Below, in pieces: positions 20,032-32,381 of a stretch of 63,881 nucleotides of DNA. Numbering within the stretch: the stretch's first letter is position 1; each line of letters begins with the position of its first letter. The translations under genes and the position numbers were made by a program. The notes under the pieces were generated by a model that worked only from the letters and a program-made list of their open reading frames with translations, searched no databases and was not told where the DNA came from. The DNA is from Paulinella micropora (taxonomy: Eukaryota; Cercozoa; Imbricatea; Euglyphida): positions 257,501-321,381 of the forward strand of contig BJOX01000200.1 of NCBI GenBank assembly GCA_009731375.1. The letters are read 5' to 3'.

Positions 20032-20608
20032 ATTGGATGAGGAGGCGGAGGTGGCGAGAGCTCGGAAGAGACGAGGAGAAGATGAATACATGAAGGGACA
20101 TACGTGGGTACCTATTATGCTAGGTATGGAGAAGGGGAGTAAAGAAACGAAGGAGGCATTGGAGGAAGAGGACGAAGAAGGTGGGGCGACAAGTGAGGAG
20201 ACAGAGGAGGAGGACTCTAGGGACGGGGACATGTTGTCGTTTTGGGTATCTAAGCGGGAAGAGGAATATCTTATAACGCGGGAGCGGGTTCAGAACGAGG
20301 TTCCGAATACGGCAATGCATTTTCACGAGACAAGGGATCTAAGACAGGCAGAGGAGGCCCATGTTAGGGAGATGGTAGAGTGGGAGGCGTATTTGAGGGA
20401 CGAAGAACGGGCGATGATGGAAGAGGAGGATAGGAAGGAGGAGAGGAGAAGGAAGAGAAGGAGGAGGGATCGGCGGCAGACACAAGACATAGTACCTCCT
20501 GTCACTACTTTAGGACAGAATACGGCATCGGATGAGCAATCGAGAAATAAGAAGGGCGATACCGGAGGCGGAAAAGAAGTTGGAACAGATAGGGGGAGTG
20601 GAATATAA
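19919..20608 (+). CDS. Ty3-type element ORF, acidic/basic coiled region
   Basis: Continues module 3 after the A6 run (LDSLGFELDEEAEVARARKR). Then long Glu/Lys/Arg blocks and a SFWVSKREEEYL segment resembling the module start. Contains the third CTTTAG site (20508-20513). Likely one protein with its neighbours before frameshifts. A copy is at 23590-24279. Confidence 0.45.
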   Translation: MSGSVSQLWKAWLVSGVKKFLKTQFEQDMLILDSLGFELDEEAEVARARKRRGEDEYMKGHTWVPIMLGMEKGSKETKEALEEEDEEGGATSEETEEEDSRDGDMLSFWVSKREEEYLITRERVQNEVPNTAMHFHETRDLRQAEEAHVREMVEWEAYLRDEERAMMEEEDRKEERRRKRRRRDRRQTQDIVPPVTTLGQNTASDEQSRNKKGDTGGGKEVGTDRGSGI

Positions 20609-21360
20609 GATGGATGAGGAGGCTCAACGGTTTGTAGAGGAAATGGGATATCAGTGGAGTGAACGGGTGGGAGCGATTATGGACACGGATAGGGTTCGAA
20701 AGGATGCGAGGTGGATGGCGATTAGAGCAATATGGGAATTACAATATCGTTGGTATAACAACGACGAGGGTTTGTGGAGGGTGTTTGCCATGACAGAGGA
20801 GGCGCAGTACCAATACAGTTTCATGGCTGTGTTGACCAAAGTACAGGGAAAATGGACGGCGGAGAGGATTCATACGGCATGGGCATGTGCAAAAGGAAAG
20901 GTGGAACACGCAAAGAAGTGGGTGAAGGTTTTGAAGGACGGGGGGGAGGACAGCTGGAGGATGTTTGTGGGACCGCTACGGATCAGGAGCATCATAGAAA
21001 GGGTGGAGAAAACCACACCGGACAAGGATTGGGACCGTCACGAAACACGGGCATGGATTAAGACTTTAGAAAAAGAGCGGGAGCAACAGAGACAGGAGGA
21101 GAAGGAACGGAATAACGCAGTGAACGAGCAGGATGAGGCATCTGACAGGGAAATAGAGAGGACGGAGGAGGAACCAAGGAATGAGGAGTGGATCGGGAGA
21201 CTGGACGGGTGAGGCATCTGACAGGGAGGTAGAGAAGACGGAAGAGGCATCGAGGAAGGACGAGGGGTTCGAGAAGCTGGAGACGGGAGCGGAAGTAGTG
21301 GAGTGGATGCAAGGCCTCTCTAAGGAGATGTGGGACGAGTGTATGCGGGAAGAGATATAA
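20532..21360 (+). CDS. Ty3-type element ORF, Trp-rich helical region
   Basis: Frame 20532-21212 reads AQRFVEEMGYQWSERVGAIM and further Trp-containing helices. It then continues in another frame (DREVEKTEEASRKDEGFEKL) to a stop at 21358-21360. The join carries a short tandem duplication (EASDREIERTEE / EASDREVEKTEE) that shifts the frame. A copy is at 24203-25031. Unknown family. Confidence 0.45.
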
Positions 21361-21600
21361 AGGAGCGGAGGGGACGGGAAAAGGGACAGAGCGTAAATAC
21401 AGATAAGGTTGACCTTACAGAAAACAAAACAAAAAGGAAAATAAACAGGGGTACAACGGTGGAATAATACAGGAACGGGAAACACGGACTTGGGGGTCAG
21501 GAGAGGATATAAAGTGAGCAGATATAATAACTCCACGGGAACATGTATATATGGGGATCACGGTTTCAATTATAATATACTTTATTCTTTAGAATTCGAG

Positions 21601-22836
21601 ATGGAGGAACAACCTGGGGCACCGGAGTTCAGAGCGGACGAGGATGTGGGATGGACGGCAGCAACCATTCGCAAGATACCGTTCACTCCAGCGGGCCGAC
21701 GGGAGGACCCAATGCGGTACACGGAGGCTAAGGCGGAGGCACCGCCGGCGGCATCAGATCCGGTGTATGCGAGGAATCCACCAACTATGTCACATGTTTT
21801 CAACGACTTGATGCAACATACTCCGGAGATGGCACCGGAGATATACAGGCAGTTGTCGACGAAAAACTACAAGTTGCGGACGAAAAGGGAAGACGAAGGG
21901 GGTATATACAGCGAAGTGGAACACTGGCCGGCGTGGACGTGGCACAAGGGCAGACCTTCATACGGACCGGGGATGATGCTGGTGGAACTAATTCATTTGG
22001 CGGAGGCACTATACGTGGGGGTTGGGTTCTACCGGGAGAAAGAGAGTAGAGCGAAGCTGCCCAATTTTGTGATGAATCGAATGCTGGAGGACGGGGTATA
22101 TATATCAAACGGGGACATCAAGTCTTTGTGTATGGCAGCGGGGGCACAGAGACGGGAGTTACAACAAGCGGCGACCAAGATGGCGGATGCGATAACAAGA
22201 TGGGACGCGGCGTTCTCTGGGAACCCGGTGGAGGAACTGGCGGATTTGATACAAAACTACCATACGGGTTGGGCACGGGGCACTAGAGGGTTGGCGGGGA
22301 AGGCGTACGACGCCATGCGGGAATATATGGCGGGGCCGACTTACGCGGGGGCGAAAATGGAGAAGAGGGATTCATCACTGTCCAAGTTGTTGGACGAGGC
22401 GGCGGCGTTGAACGATGCGTCGACAGATGCGGAAAAGGATGCAAAACGGAAGGAACTGCGGCAATGGGTCTTTGGTTTGTCCATCCTGAATGGATGTGTG
22501 CGGGGATGGCATACGTGGATCAGGATTCGGATGGCGGCGACGGAAGCGGAAGCGACAGTAGCGTCCCCGGAAAAGCGGAAGAACAAGAAGAAGGGGAGGC
22601 GGTCGGAGCGAGCGGCGAGCTCGGATTCAGAAGAATCGGAATACAGATCGAGGTCAAGGGAAGGGGGAAAAGGGGAAAAGCGGAGGCGACGTGGCACAAG
22701 CAAGTCAAAGATCGACGGAAAAGAACAACGGGAAAGGATCCTTGGACAGCTCTGTAAGACGCAGTTGCTGCAGGAACACGGGAATAGGCCAATTGTTGCG
22801 AGCAAACAACACGAGTATGAGTACATGAACAAGGTA
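21601..22836 (+). CDS. Ty3-type element gag-like ORF, first copy, cut by a gap
   Basis: Same sequence as 25272-26507. ATG 8 bases after TTATTCTTTAG. Truncated at the N gap. Any frame read across the gap is an artefact. Confidence 0.55.
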
Positions 22837-22846
22837 NNNNNNNNNN

Positions 22847-25800
22847 GGAACCCAGGAGGGATAAGGAGCGGGGGAAACGAGAAAAGGAAGAGAGGACGAG
22901 TACACTCGAGGAACAGCCTTGCAAAAGGGCCAGAAAGGGGGAGTAGGAGAACGAAGGGGAGGATCACACCTCTCCGTACTTTAGGTGTGAAACGCGTATG
23001 GCTGCGAACGAACAAGACGAGGGGGGGAGGAGAGAAGAACGGAAGGTAAAGGCGGGGGAAGAACCAATACGGGAGGCCAAAAATAGGGGTATATCGGAGG
23101 AGGACATAAACAACGATACACTATGGGATGCGGAGGAGTGTAGGATTGATAGGGATGTGTATGGGGTTCGTGATCGACTGAAGGATTTGGCGAAGACGGC
23201 GGAAAACCTCGCCACTCGGAAGCCGGGATCACGACAAGCGTTGGTCTGGTCCAAAAACCACAAGCAACAGGTGGAGGTGTGGAAGGGGTTCGAGACACTG
23301 TGTTCGCTAAGGGAGAGGAAAGTGGCCTAGGTGAGACGGAGGAGAGTGGTTGAAGGAGTGGAAGAAGATGAGGAAACGAGTTATTGGGAAAAAGCATTTA
23401 CCGACGAGGAGGGGGTCCCGGATGCGGAGATATTTGGAGCAGGGGAAATACAAGTTGCAAGAGATATATATGAAAAAGTAGTTCGAAGGTGGAAGAGTTA
23501 CGAGAAGAAGAGGAAGGAGGTCGTGGCTTTGGAAGCGGGAGGGGAAGCAAGTGCGGAGAGGTTGATGGAACTAACGGCGGAGTTGGACAGTGAGTGGGAG
23601 TGTTTCGCAACTTTGGAAGGCATGGCTCGTCAGCGGCGTAAAAAAGTTCTTGAAGACCCAATTCGAGCAGGATATGTTGATACTCGACAGTTTGGGTTTT
23701 GAATTGGATGAGGAGGCGGAGGTGGCGAGAGCTCGGAAGAGACGAGGAGAAGATGAATACATGAAGGGACATACGTGGGTACCTATTATGCTAGGTATGG
23801 AGAATGGGAGTAAAGAAACGAAGGAGGCATTGGAGGAAGAGGACGAAGAAGGTGGGGCGACAAGTGAGGAGACAGAGGAGGAGGACTCTAGGGACGGGGA
23901 CATGTTGTCGTTTTGGGTATCTAAGCGGGAAGAGGAATATCTTATAACGCGGGAGCGGGTTCAGAACGAGGTTCCGAATACGGCAATGCATTTTCACGAG
24001 ACAAGGGATCTAAGACAGGCAGAGGAGGCCCATGTTAGGGAGATGGTAGAGTGGGAGGCGTATTTGAGGGACGAAGAACGGGCGATGATGGAAGAGGAGG
24101 ATAGGAAGGAGGAGAGGAGAAGGAAGAGAAGGAGGAGGGATCGGCGGCAGACACAAGACATAGTACCTCCTGTCACTACTTTAGGACAGAATACGGCATC
24201 GGATGAGCAATCGAGAAATAAGAAGGGCGATACCGGAGGAGGAAAAGAAGTTGGAACAGATAGGGGGAGTGGAATATAAGATGGATGAGGAGGCTCAACG
24301 GTTTGTAGAGGAAATGGGATATCAGTGGAGTGAACGGGTGGGAGCGATTATGGACAAGGATAGGGTTCGAAAGGATGCGAGGTGGATGGCGATTAGAGCA
24401 ATATGGGAATTACAATATCGTTGGTATAACAACGACGAGGGTTTGTGGAGGGTGTTTGCCATGACAGAGGAGGCGCAGTACCAATACAGTTTCATGGCTG
24501 TGTTGACCAAAGTACAGGGAAAATGGACGGCGGAGAGGATTCATACGGCATGGGCATGTGCAAAAGGAAAGGTGGAACACGCAAAGAAGTGGGTGAAGGT
24601 TTTGAAGGACGGGGGGGAGGACAGCTGGAGGATGTTTGTGGGACCGCTACGGATCAGGAGCATCATAGAAAGGGTGGAGAAAACCACACCGGACAAGGAT
24701 TGGGACCGTCACGAAACACGGGCATGGATTAAGACTTTAGAAAAAGAGCGGGAGCAACAGAGACAGGAGGAGAAGGAACGGAATAACGCAGTGAACGAGC
24801 AGGATGAGGCATCTGACAGGGAAATAGAGAGGACGGAGGAGGAACCAAGGAATGAGGAGTGGATCGGGAGACTGGACGGGTGAGGCATCTGACAGGGAGG
24901 TAGAGAAGACGGAAGAGGCATCGAGGAAGGACGAGGGGTTCGAGAAGCTGGAGACGGGAGCGGAAGTAGTGGAGTGGACGCAAGGCCTCTCTAAGGAGAT
25001 GTGGGACGAGTGTATGCGGGAAGAGATATAAAGGAGCGGAGGGGACGGGAAAAGGGACAGAGCGTAAATACAGATAAGGTTGACCTTACAGAAAACAAAA
25101 CAAAAAGGAAAATAAACAGGGGTACAACGGTGGAATAATACAGGAACGGGAAACACGGACTTGGGGGTCAGGAGAGGATATAAAGTGAGCAGATATAATA
25201 ACTCCACGGGAACATGTATATATGGGGATCACGGTTTCAATTATAATATACTTTATTCTTTAGAATTCGAGATGGAGGAACAACCTGGGGCACCGGAGTT
25301 CAGAGCGGACGAGGATGTGGGATGGACGGCAGCAACCATTCGCAAGATACCGTTCACTCCAGCGGGCCGACGGGAGGACCCAATGCGGTACACGGAGGCT
25401 AAGGCGGAGGCACCGCCGGCGGCATCAGATCCGGTGTATGCGAGGAATCCACCAACTATGTCACATGTTTTCAACGACTTGATGCAACATACTCCGGAGA
25501 TGGCACCGGAGATATACAGGCAGTTGTCGACGAAAAACTACAAGTTGCGGACGAAAAGGGAAGACGAAGGGGGTATATACAGCGAAGTGGAACACTGGCC
25601 GGCGTGGACGTGGCACAAGGGCAGACCTTCATACGGACCGGGGATGATGCTGGTGGAACTAATTCATTTGGCGGAGGCACTATACGTGGGGGTTGGGTTC
25701 TACCGGGAGAAAGAGAGTAGAGCGAAGCTGCCCAATTTTGTGATGAATCGAATGCTGGAGGACGGGGTATATATATCAAACGGGGACATCAAGTCTTTGT

Positions 25801-26507
25801 GTATGGCAGCGGGGGCACAGAGACGGGAGTTACAACAAGCGGCGACCAAGATGGCGGATGCGATAACAAGATGGGACGCGGCGTTCTCTGGGAACCCGGT
25901 GGAGGAACTGGCGGATTTGATACAAAACTACCATACGGGTTGGGCACGGGGCACTAGAGGGTTGGCGGGGAAGGCGTACGACGCCATGCGGGAATATATG
26001 GCGGGGCCGACTTACGCGGGGGCGAAAATGGAGAAGAGGGATTCATCACTGTCCAAGTTGTTGGACGAGGCGGCGGCGTTGAACGATGCGTCGACAGATG
26101 CGGAAAAGGATGCAAAACGGAAGGAACTGCGGCAATGGGTCTTTGGTTTGTCCATCCTGAATGGATGTGTGCGGGGATGGCATACGTGGATCAGGATTCG
26201 GATGGCGGCGACGGAAGCGGAAGCGACAGTAGCGTCCCCGGAAAAGCGGAAGAACAAGAAGAAGGGGAGGCGGTCGGAGCGAGCGGCGAGCTCGGATTCA
26301 GAAGAATCGGAATACAGATCGAGGTCAAGGGAAGGGGGAAAAGGGGAAAAGCGGAGGCGACGTGGCACAAGCAAGTCAAAGATCGACGGAAAAGAACAAC
26401 GGGAAAGGATCCTTGGACAGCTCCGTAAGACGCAGTTGCTGCAGGAACACGGGAATAGGCCAATTGTTGCGAGCAAACAACACGAGTATGAGTACATGAA
26501 CAAGGTA
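22847..26507 (+). repeat. Second copy of 19176-22836
   Basis: Repeats modules 2-3, the helical ORFs and the start of the gag-like ORF. Use this copy for the gag-like gene because it runs on without a gap. Confidence 0.9.
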
Positions 26508-27316
26508 AGGTACGTAAGTTCATCGTGGCTTTGCGGAGTGAGGCTAAGGCGGCACTGTGTGGGGACGCGGCGGACCAAGTGTGCTACCTGTTGGGCAACT
26601 TGGTGGGGTCGGGAGATGAACACACGCGGTTACTGGACACGCAAGCATGGGAGGATCGGCTCAAGAAGGAATTCGGGGAACGGGGGGCGAATAACAAGAA
26701 GGTGGTGGTCGATGTCGCTCATTTTGTGTTCGCCGACGTGTACCAGTTTAACCAACTTCTTGACAGGGGGGACGAGATAGAGGCGCTGAAGGACGCGGCA
26801 CAGGCTCTGGTTACGAAGAGGACTGCATTGCGGGACATCTTTGCCAGTATCGCGGGGCTCAGTCTGCTGCACGAGAAGAAAGAGATATACCCGATGGTTC
26901 TGGCGGGGATATGGAAGGATAAAGAGACGAAAGCGGTGGTTCCGGAGATTGCGGCACAAGTGGTGGCGTTGGCGGATATCACGGCGGAAGGCAAGATCCG
27001 ATGGCAGGGATTGAACACCACCTACAATCCGGTCAGCTGGGTGCTACATGAGGAAGACCCGGCTTTGATCGATCGTGTGATCACATCGCCAGCGGTGATC
27101 GCGAAGTGGCCACAGGCAAGGTACAACTATGGAGGCAGCGCAAACTTTCGGGGGGGTGGACGACCACGACAGTTCACGCAAGTGGGAGGGGATCGGGCGC
27201 CAAGGCATGACGGGGTGTATAGACCACGGGGCTCGAGGTATGGAGATGGAGGATACCAGGAGCGGACGACAAGGATACACGGGTGCAACAGCAGGGTTAT
27301 GGTGTCTTCGCACTGA
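25272..27316 (+). CDS. Ty3-type element gag-like protein (one frameshift)
   Basis: ATG 25272 follows CTTTAG. The first part is helical, then Arg/Ser/Lys-rich (about 26230-26400). At about 26,500 the sequence AAGGTAAGGTACG contains a 5-bp tandem duplication (AGGTA) that throws the frame; the next frame (26525-27316) continues naturally with ALRSEAKAALCGDAADQVC. The end is Gly/Arg-rich (RYNYGGSANFRGGGRPRQF), as in RNA-binding nucleocapsids, with no zinc knuckle. Called gag-like from position and composition only. Confidence 0.5.
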
Positions 27317-27824
27317 AACCGGTGTATGACGCGGGAAAGAAGAGTGGCATGAACCTGACGCGGTTTCATTTCAGGACGGCCGCAGCGGTTTTGACGGTCT
27401 TGGGCAAAATGGATTTAGAAGAGGAAGAACAGAGGGCGAATGTCGACGACTGGAAACCCATCAACGGTATGGACTATGTGACGGAGGTAGCGGAAATGCA
27501 TATATATAGAAATAGGAAGGAGGCGCAGAGGGAGGATGTGCGGTTTTATGAGGCGGCTCACGAACGATCAGTGGATTGTTGTGAGAAACACGGGTTGGAA
27601 GATGCGCGAAAGGGATATGAGGAAGAAATGTGGAAGGAGGCGGTCCAGGGGGAGCAGACGGAGGATGAGGTGGGGGATTTGAAACCTTTTCCGTGGCGAA
27701 TCATGCCCATGGGGGAACATTGTGATTCCGACGAAGGCGGAAGCGGCAGTGGGTCAAACGGAGGCGAAGCCGGAACTCATGTTGCGGGACACACACCCAA
27801 GCCGGGTATCCTTGGAGCTGGAAA
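25497..27824 (+). repeat. 2,328-bp segment, present again at 27835-30162
   Basis: Second direct duplication across a 10-N gap (27825-27834), offset 2,338 bp. I noticed no differences. The second copy continues into new sequence exactly where the first stops. Confidence 0.9.
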
Positions 27825-27834
27825 NNNNNNNNNN

Positions 27835-30162
27835 GAGATGGCACCGGAGATATACAGGCAGTTGTCGACGAAAAACTACAAGTTGCGGACGAAAAGGGAA
27901 GACGAAGGGGGTATATACAGCGAAGTGGAACACTGGCCGGCGTGGACGTGGCACAAGGGCAGACCTTCATACGGACCGGGGATGATGCTGGTGGAACTAA
28001 TTCATTTGGCGGAGGCACTATACGTGGGGGTTGGGTTCTACCGGGAGAAAGAGAGTAGAGCGAAGCTGCCCAATTTTGTGATGAATCGAATGCTGGAGGA
28101 CGGGGTATATATATCAAACGGGGACATCAAGTCTTTGTGTATGGCAGCGGGGGCACAGAGACGGGAGTTACAACAAGCGGCGACCAAGATGGCGGATGCG
28201 ATAACAAGATGGGACGCGGCGTTCTCTGGGAACCCGGTGGAGGAACTGGCGGATTTGATACAAAACTACCATACGGGTTGGGCACGGGGCACTAGAGGGT
28301 TGGCGGGGAAGGCGTACGACGCCATGCGGGAATATATGGCGGGGCCGACTTACGCGGGGGCGAAAATGGAGAAGAGGGATTCATCACTGTCCAAGTTGTT
28401 GGACGAGGCGGCGGCGTTGAACGATGCGTCGACAGATGCGGAAAAGGATGCAAAACGGAAGGAACTGCGGCAATGGGTCTTTGGTTTGTCCATCCTGAAT
28501 GGATGTGTGCGGGGATGGCATACGTGGATCAGGATTCGGATGGCGGCGACGGAAGCGGAAGCGACAGTAGCGTCCCCGGAAAAGCGGAAGAACAAGAAGA
28601 AGGGGAGGCGGTCGGAGCGAGCGGCGAGCTCGGATTCAGAAGAATCGGAATACAGATCGAGGTCAAGGGAAGGGGGAAAAGGGGAAAAGCGGAGGCGACG
28701 TGGCACAAGCAAGTCAAAGATCGACGGAAAAGAACAACGGGAAAGGATCCTTGGACAGCTCCGTAAGACGCAGTTGCTGCAGGAACACGGGAATAGGCCA
28801 ATTGTTGCGAGCAAACAACACGAGTATGAGTACATGAACAAGGTAAGGTACGTAAGTTCATCGTGGCTTTGCGGAGTGAGGCTAAGGCGGCACTGTGTGG
28901 GGACGCGGCGGACCAAGTGTGCTACCTGTTGGGCAACTTGGTGGGGTCGGGAGATGAACACACGCGGTTACTGGACACGCAAGCATGGGAGGATCGGCTC
29001 AAGAAGGAATTCGGGGAACGGGGGGCGAATAACAAGAAGGTGGTGGTCGATGTCGCTCATTTTGTGTTCGCCGACGTGTACCAGTTTAACCAACTTCTTG
29101 ACAGGGGGGACGAGATAGAGGCGCTGAAGGACGCGGCACAGGCTCTGGTTACGAAGAGGACTGCATTGCGGGACATCTTTGCCAGTATCGCGGGGCTCAG
29201 TCTGCTGCACGAGAAGAAAGAGATATACCCGATGGTTCTGGCGGGGATATGGAAGGATAAAGAGACGAAAGCGGTGGTTCCGGAGATTGCGGCACAAGTG
29301 GTGGCGTTGGCGGATATCACGGCGGAAGGCAAGATCCGATGGCAGGGATTGAACACCACCTACAATCCGGTCAGCTGGGTGCTACATGAGGAAGACCCGG
29401 CTTTGATCGATCGTGTGATCACATCGCCAGCGGTGATCGCGAAGTGGCCACAGGCAAGGTACAACTATGGAGGCAGCGCAAACTTTCGGGGGGGTGGACG
29501 ACCACGACAGTTCACGCAAGTGGGAGGGGATCGGGCGCCAAGGCATGACGGGGTGTATAGACCACGGGGCTCGAGGTATGGAGATGGAGGATACCAGGAG
29601 CGGACGACAAGGATACACGGGTGCAACAGCAGGGTTATGGTGTCTTCGCACTGAAACCGGTGTATGACGCGGGAAAGAAGAGTGGCATGAACCTGACGCG
29701 GTTTCATTTCAGGACGGCCGCAGCGGTTTTGACGGTCTTGGGCAAAATGGATTTAGAAGAGGAAGAACAGAGGGCGAATGTCGACGACTGGAAACCCATC
29801 AACGGTATGGACTATGTGACGGAGGTAGCGGAAATGCATATATATAGAAATAGGAAGGAGGCGCAGAGGGAGGATGTGCGGTTTTATGAGGCGGCTCACG
29901 AACGATCAGTGGATTGTTGTGAGAAACACGGGTTGGAAGATGCGCGAAAGGGATATGAGGAAGAAATGTGGAAGGAGGCGGTCCAGGGGGAGCAGACGGA
30001 GGATGAGGTGGGGGATTTGAAACCTTTTCCGTGGCGAATCATGCCCATGGGGGAACATTGTGATTCCGACGAAGGCGGAAGCGGCAGTGGGTCAAACGGA
30101 GGCGAAGCCGGAACTCATGTTGCGGGACACACACCCAAGCCGGGTATCCTTGGAGCTGGAAA
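27835..30162 (+). repeat. Second copy of 25497-27824
   Basis: Begins mid-ORF in the gag-like gene. The frame read across the gap from 27283 to 29118 is an artefact of the join. Confidence 0.9.
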
Positions 30163-30325
30163 CAAGACGGAGATCAAGTTTGCGTCGGTGGACATGTTCC
30201 GCAAGCTCACGAGAGACAGTGAGGAGTGGCAGAGGTTTATTGCACACCAGGAGAACCCGACGGGGATTTCGGCGGATGGGGATATAAAGTGGCGGAAGGA
30301 GAAATACACTGATTCGGACTGCTAA
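29621..30325 (+). CDS. Ty3-type element linker ORF between gag-like and integrase
   Basis: 234 codons, overlapping the end of the gag-like frame by about 34 bp. Acidic with a Gly/Ser-rich middle (SDEGGSGSGSNGGEAG). No DTG/DSG protease motif, no YXDD, no RNase H pattern. This short stretch is all that lies between the gag-like region and the integrase, where Ty3 elements carry protease, RT and RNase H. A truncated copy is at 27283-27824. Confidence 0.5.
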   Translation: MQQQGYGVFALKPVYDAGKKSGMNLTRFHFRTAAAVLTVLGKMDLEEEEQRANVDDWKPINGMDYVTEVAEMHIYRNRKEAQREDVRFYEAAHERSVDCCEKHGLEDARKGYEEEMWKEAVQGEQTEDEVGDLKPFPWRIMPMGEHCDSDEGGSGSGSNGGEAGTHVAGHTPKPGILGAGNKTEIKFASVDMFRKLTRDSEEWQRFIAHQENPTGISADGDIKWRKEKYTDSDC

Positions 30326-30329
30326 TCTG

Positions 30330-31478
30330 GTATTTCGGGTCCTCAGCGGGGCCAAGAACAAGGACGATCCGGAACGGTGGGTGGTATGGGTGCCGGCAGA
30401 GTTACGGTACGCGATTCTGATAGGGGCACACAACTGCCCTTTACAGAGTCACCCGGGGCTGGATAGGATGAGGTGGTCTATGACTCGACGGTTCTATTGG
30501 GATACGATGGATAAGGATATCAAGAGTTTCATTTCGGGATGTGGGCCATGCCAGAGGGCGAAGACGGTATACGACGCGAACAAGGGGCTACTGGGGCAGT
30601 ATGACATAACACGGGATATATTTGATACGATTCACATCGATTACGTCGGGCCTTTGCCGGAAGCGGGGGAGGGTCGATACAAGTATATCCTCACGATTAT
30701 TGATCGGGCCTCTAACTACGTGATTGCGGTCCCCACGGCGGACGACACCAAGGAGACGACGGCCAAAGCACTGATTGATAACGTATTCAGCCGAATCGGG
30801 GTACCTAGGAAGATCATATCGGACAGAGGAAGCTCCTTTATCAATTGGGTGTCGAACGAGCTCAGTGCATACTACGGGTTTAGATGGGATTATGTTACGG
30901 CATACAACCCTATTGCCAACGGGAAGATAGAGAGGATGCATCGTACGCTGAAGGCGTCCTTGAAGATTTATTGTCAGAACGGGCAAGCCAAATGACCAGA
31001 GGCATTGCAAGCGTTTACCTTTGCGGTAAACAATCTGGGTTCTTCATCTTTGGGGGGCAGGGCTAGGCTGTGTCCACATCAGATGGTGTTCGGCAAGGTT
31101 TTAACAACACCACAGGACGTGATGCAACACGAGGCATTGTACCAGCCGTTGGAGCTGATGGCAGTGAGATTACGGGCCCTAGCAGAAGCGGAACAAATTG
31201 TGACTAAGCATCGGGAGGCGGCAATGCGGACGGTGGATGAGAAGGGCCAACAGAAACATAAACACGTGGAATTCCGGGAGGGGGATACAGTGCTGCTATA
31301 CTGCCCAAACGTTCCAGTGGGGGTCTCAACAAAGCTCTATGAGAAATGGCAGGGTCCGTATCAGATTATGAAACAAACCGCGGCCTACAATTATAAGATC
31401 AGACATCTGCGGACGAAAAAGGAACAGATAGTCCACGTTCGGCGATTGGTCAAGTTCTCGCCTTACTTGTTGGACTAA
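30330..31478 (+). pseudogene. Ty3-type integrase with one internal stop
   Basis: Open from at least 30330 in the integrase frame. Zinc-binding HHCC: H in GAHNC, H in SHPGLDRM, and CGPCQRAK. Catalytic residues: D in IHIDYVGPLP, D in IISDRGSSF and E in NGKIERMHRTLK, spacing 36 between the last two. The C-terminal GPY/F module is KWQGPYQIMKQTAAYNYKI. A TGA at 30993-30995 sits where Ty3 integrases have a Trp (QAK-stop-PEALQAF), so one TGG to TGA change would explain it. Otherwise intact. Confidence 0.88.
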
Positions 31479-31490
31479 GAAACGGAGCAG

Positions 31491-32371
31491 GATGCCTTGG
31501 AGCGGACGGCGGATCAATTTGGAAACCCACGGCCGCTGTTGACACGGACACAGAGAGCGAAGGAGATTGCGAGGCTGAGAGAGGAGGTAACGTTCGAACA
31601 GGATGCGGAGGAGAAGAAAAGATTGCAGGACGCAATAGAGGAATTGGAGACGGGTTCACATGAGAGAGTTTCACAGAAACAAAAGCGGGATGAGGAAAAG
31701 CGGAGAGAGGAGGACAAGAAACGGGAAGAGGGAGGAATACAAGGTAGGGAGGGGGACGCAGAGGGGAAAGGCGCGGGGGCGCAAGGGGGTCAAGACACAA
31801 TTACAGTACAGGAGGGCCATCGAAGCCGGAGGCACCGGAGGGGCACCTGGGGATCAAGAACAAGCGAGGCCTGTGGGTGGATAAAGCGGCGGAGATTGAA
31901 AAGATCAAATGGAAGATGGGCAAGTTCTACTTGATGATGCCGGCGGCAAAAGAGGTAAGCGATGATACACTGGACGACTTTTATGTCATGAGGGTTTTAA
32001 ATCAGGGGGGGACGTCACGACATAAGGCGGGGAAGGGAATAACGCCGGTGATGCACTTGTGGAGGAGTAGTGACGAGCTCGCGAAGGAAAAGATGCGGCG
32101 GTTTGATCCGGTTTTTCTGGAAAAGGCGGGGAAAAGGCGAGAAACGTGGGATGCCACCATCAAGTTGGACGTATAATATCCCATTCACCATTCAAACGAG
32201 ACCGCGGTTGGTGCTGAATGTGCCGTTCGACCTCACGGAAGAGAGGCGGATACCGGCACAGATTTGGGACGAGATAGATGCGGAGGGATTGCCTTTCGAT
32301 ATTATCGGCGCTCCACCAGCAGCGGTTGGATCAAGAGGCAAGAAGCGGCCTACGACGGGTGGTCGGATGAC
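31491..32371 (+). repeat. 881-bp segment, present again at 32382-33262
   Basis: Third duplication across a 10-N gap (32372-32381), offset 891 bp. At least one substitution (GAGCGAAGG against GAGCGGAGG). Confidence 0.9.
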
Positions 32372-32381
32372 NNNNNNNNNN

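Larger units (their letters stand above)
19176..22836 (+). repeat. 3,661-bp segment, present again at 22847-26507
   Basis: The copy begins directly after the gap 22837-22846 and is offset by 3,671 bp. I see only about six substitutions in 3.66 kb. The first copy stops at AAGGTA where the second continues AAGGTAAGGTACG. Looks like overlapping contig ends (or two alleles) placed in series. Confidence 0.9.

Noticed and set aside
21490-23049. 519-codon frame across the gap at 22837
   Set aside because: Joins two different parts of the element through Ns; an artefact of the scaffold join. The same applies to 27283-29118 and 32070-32825.
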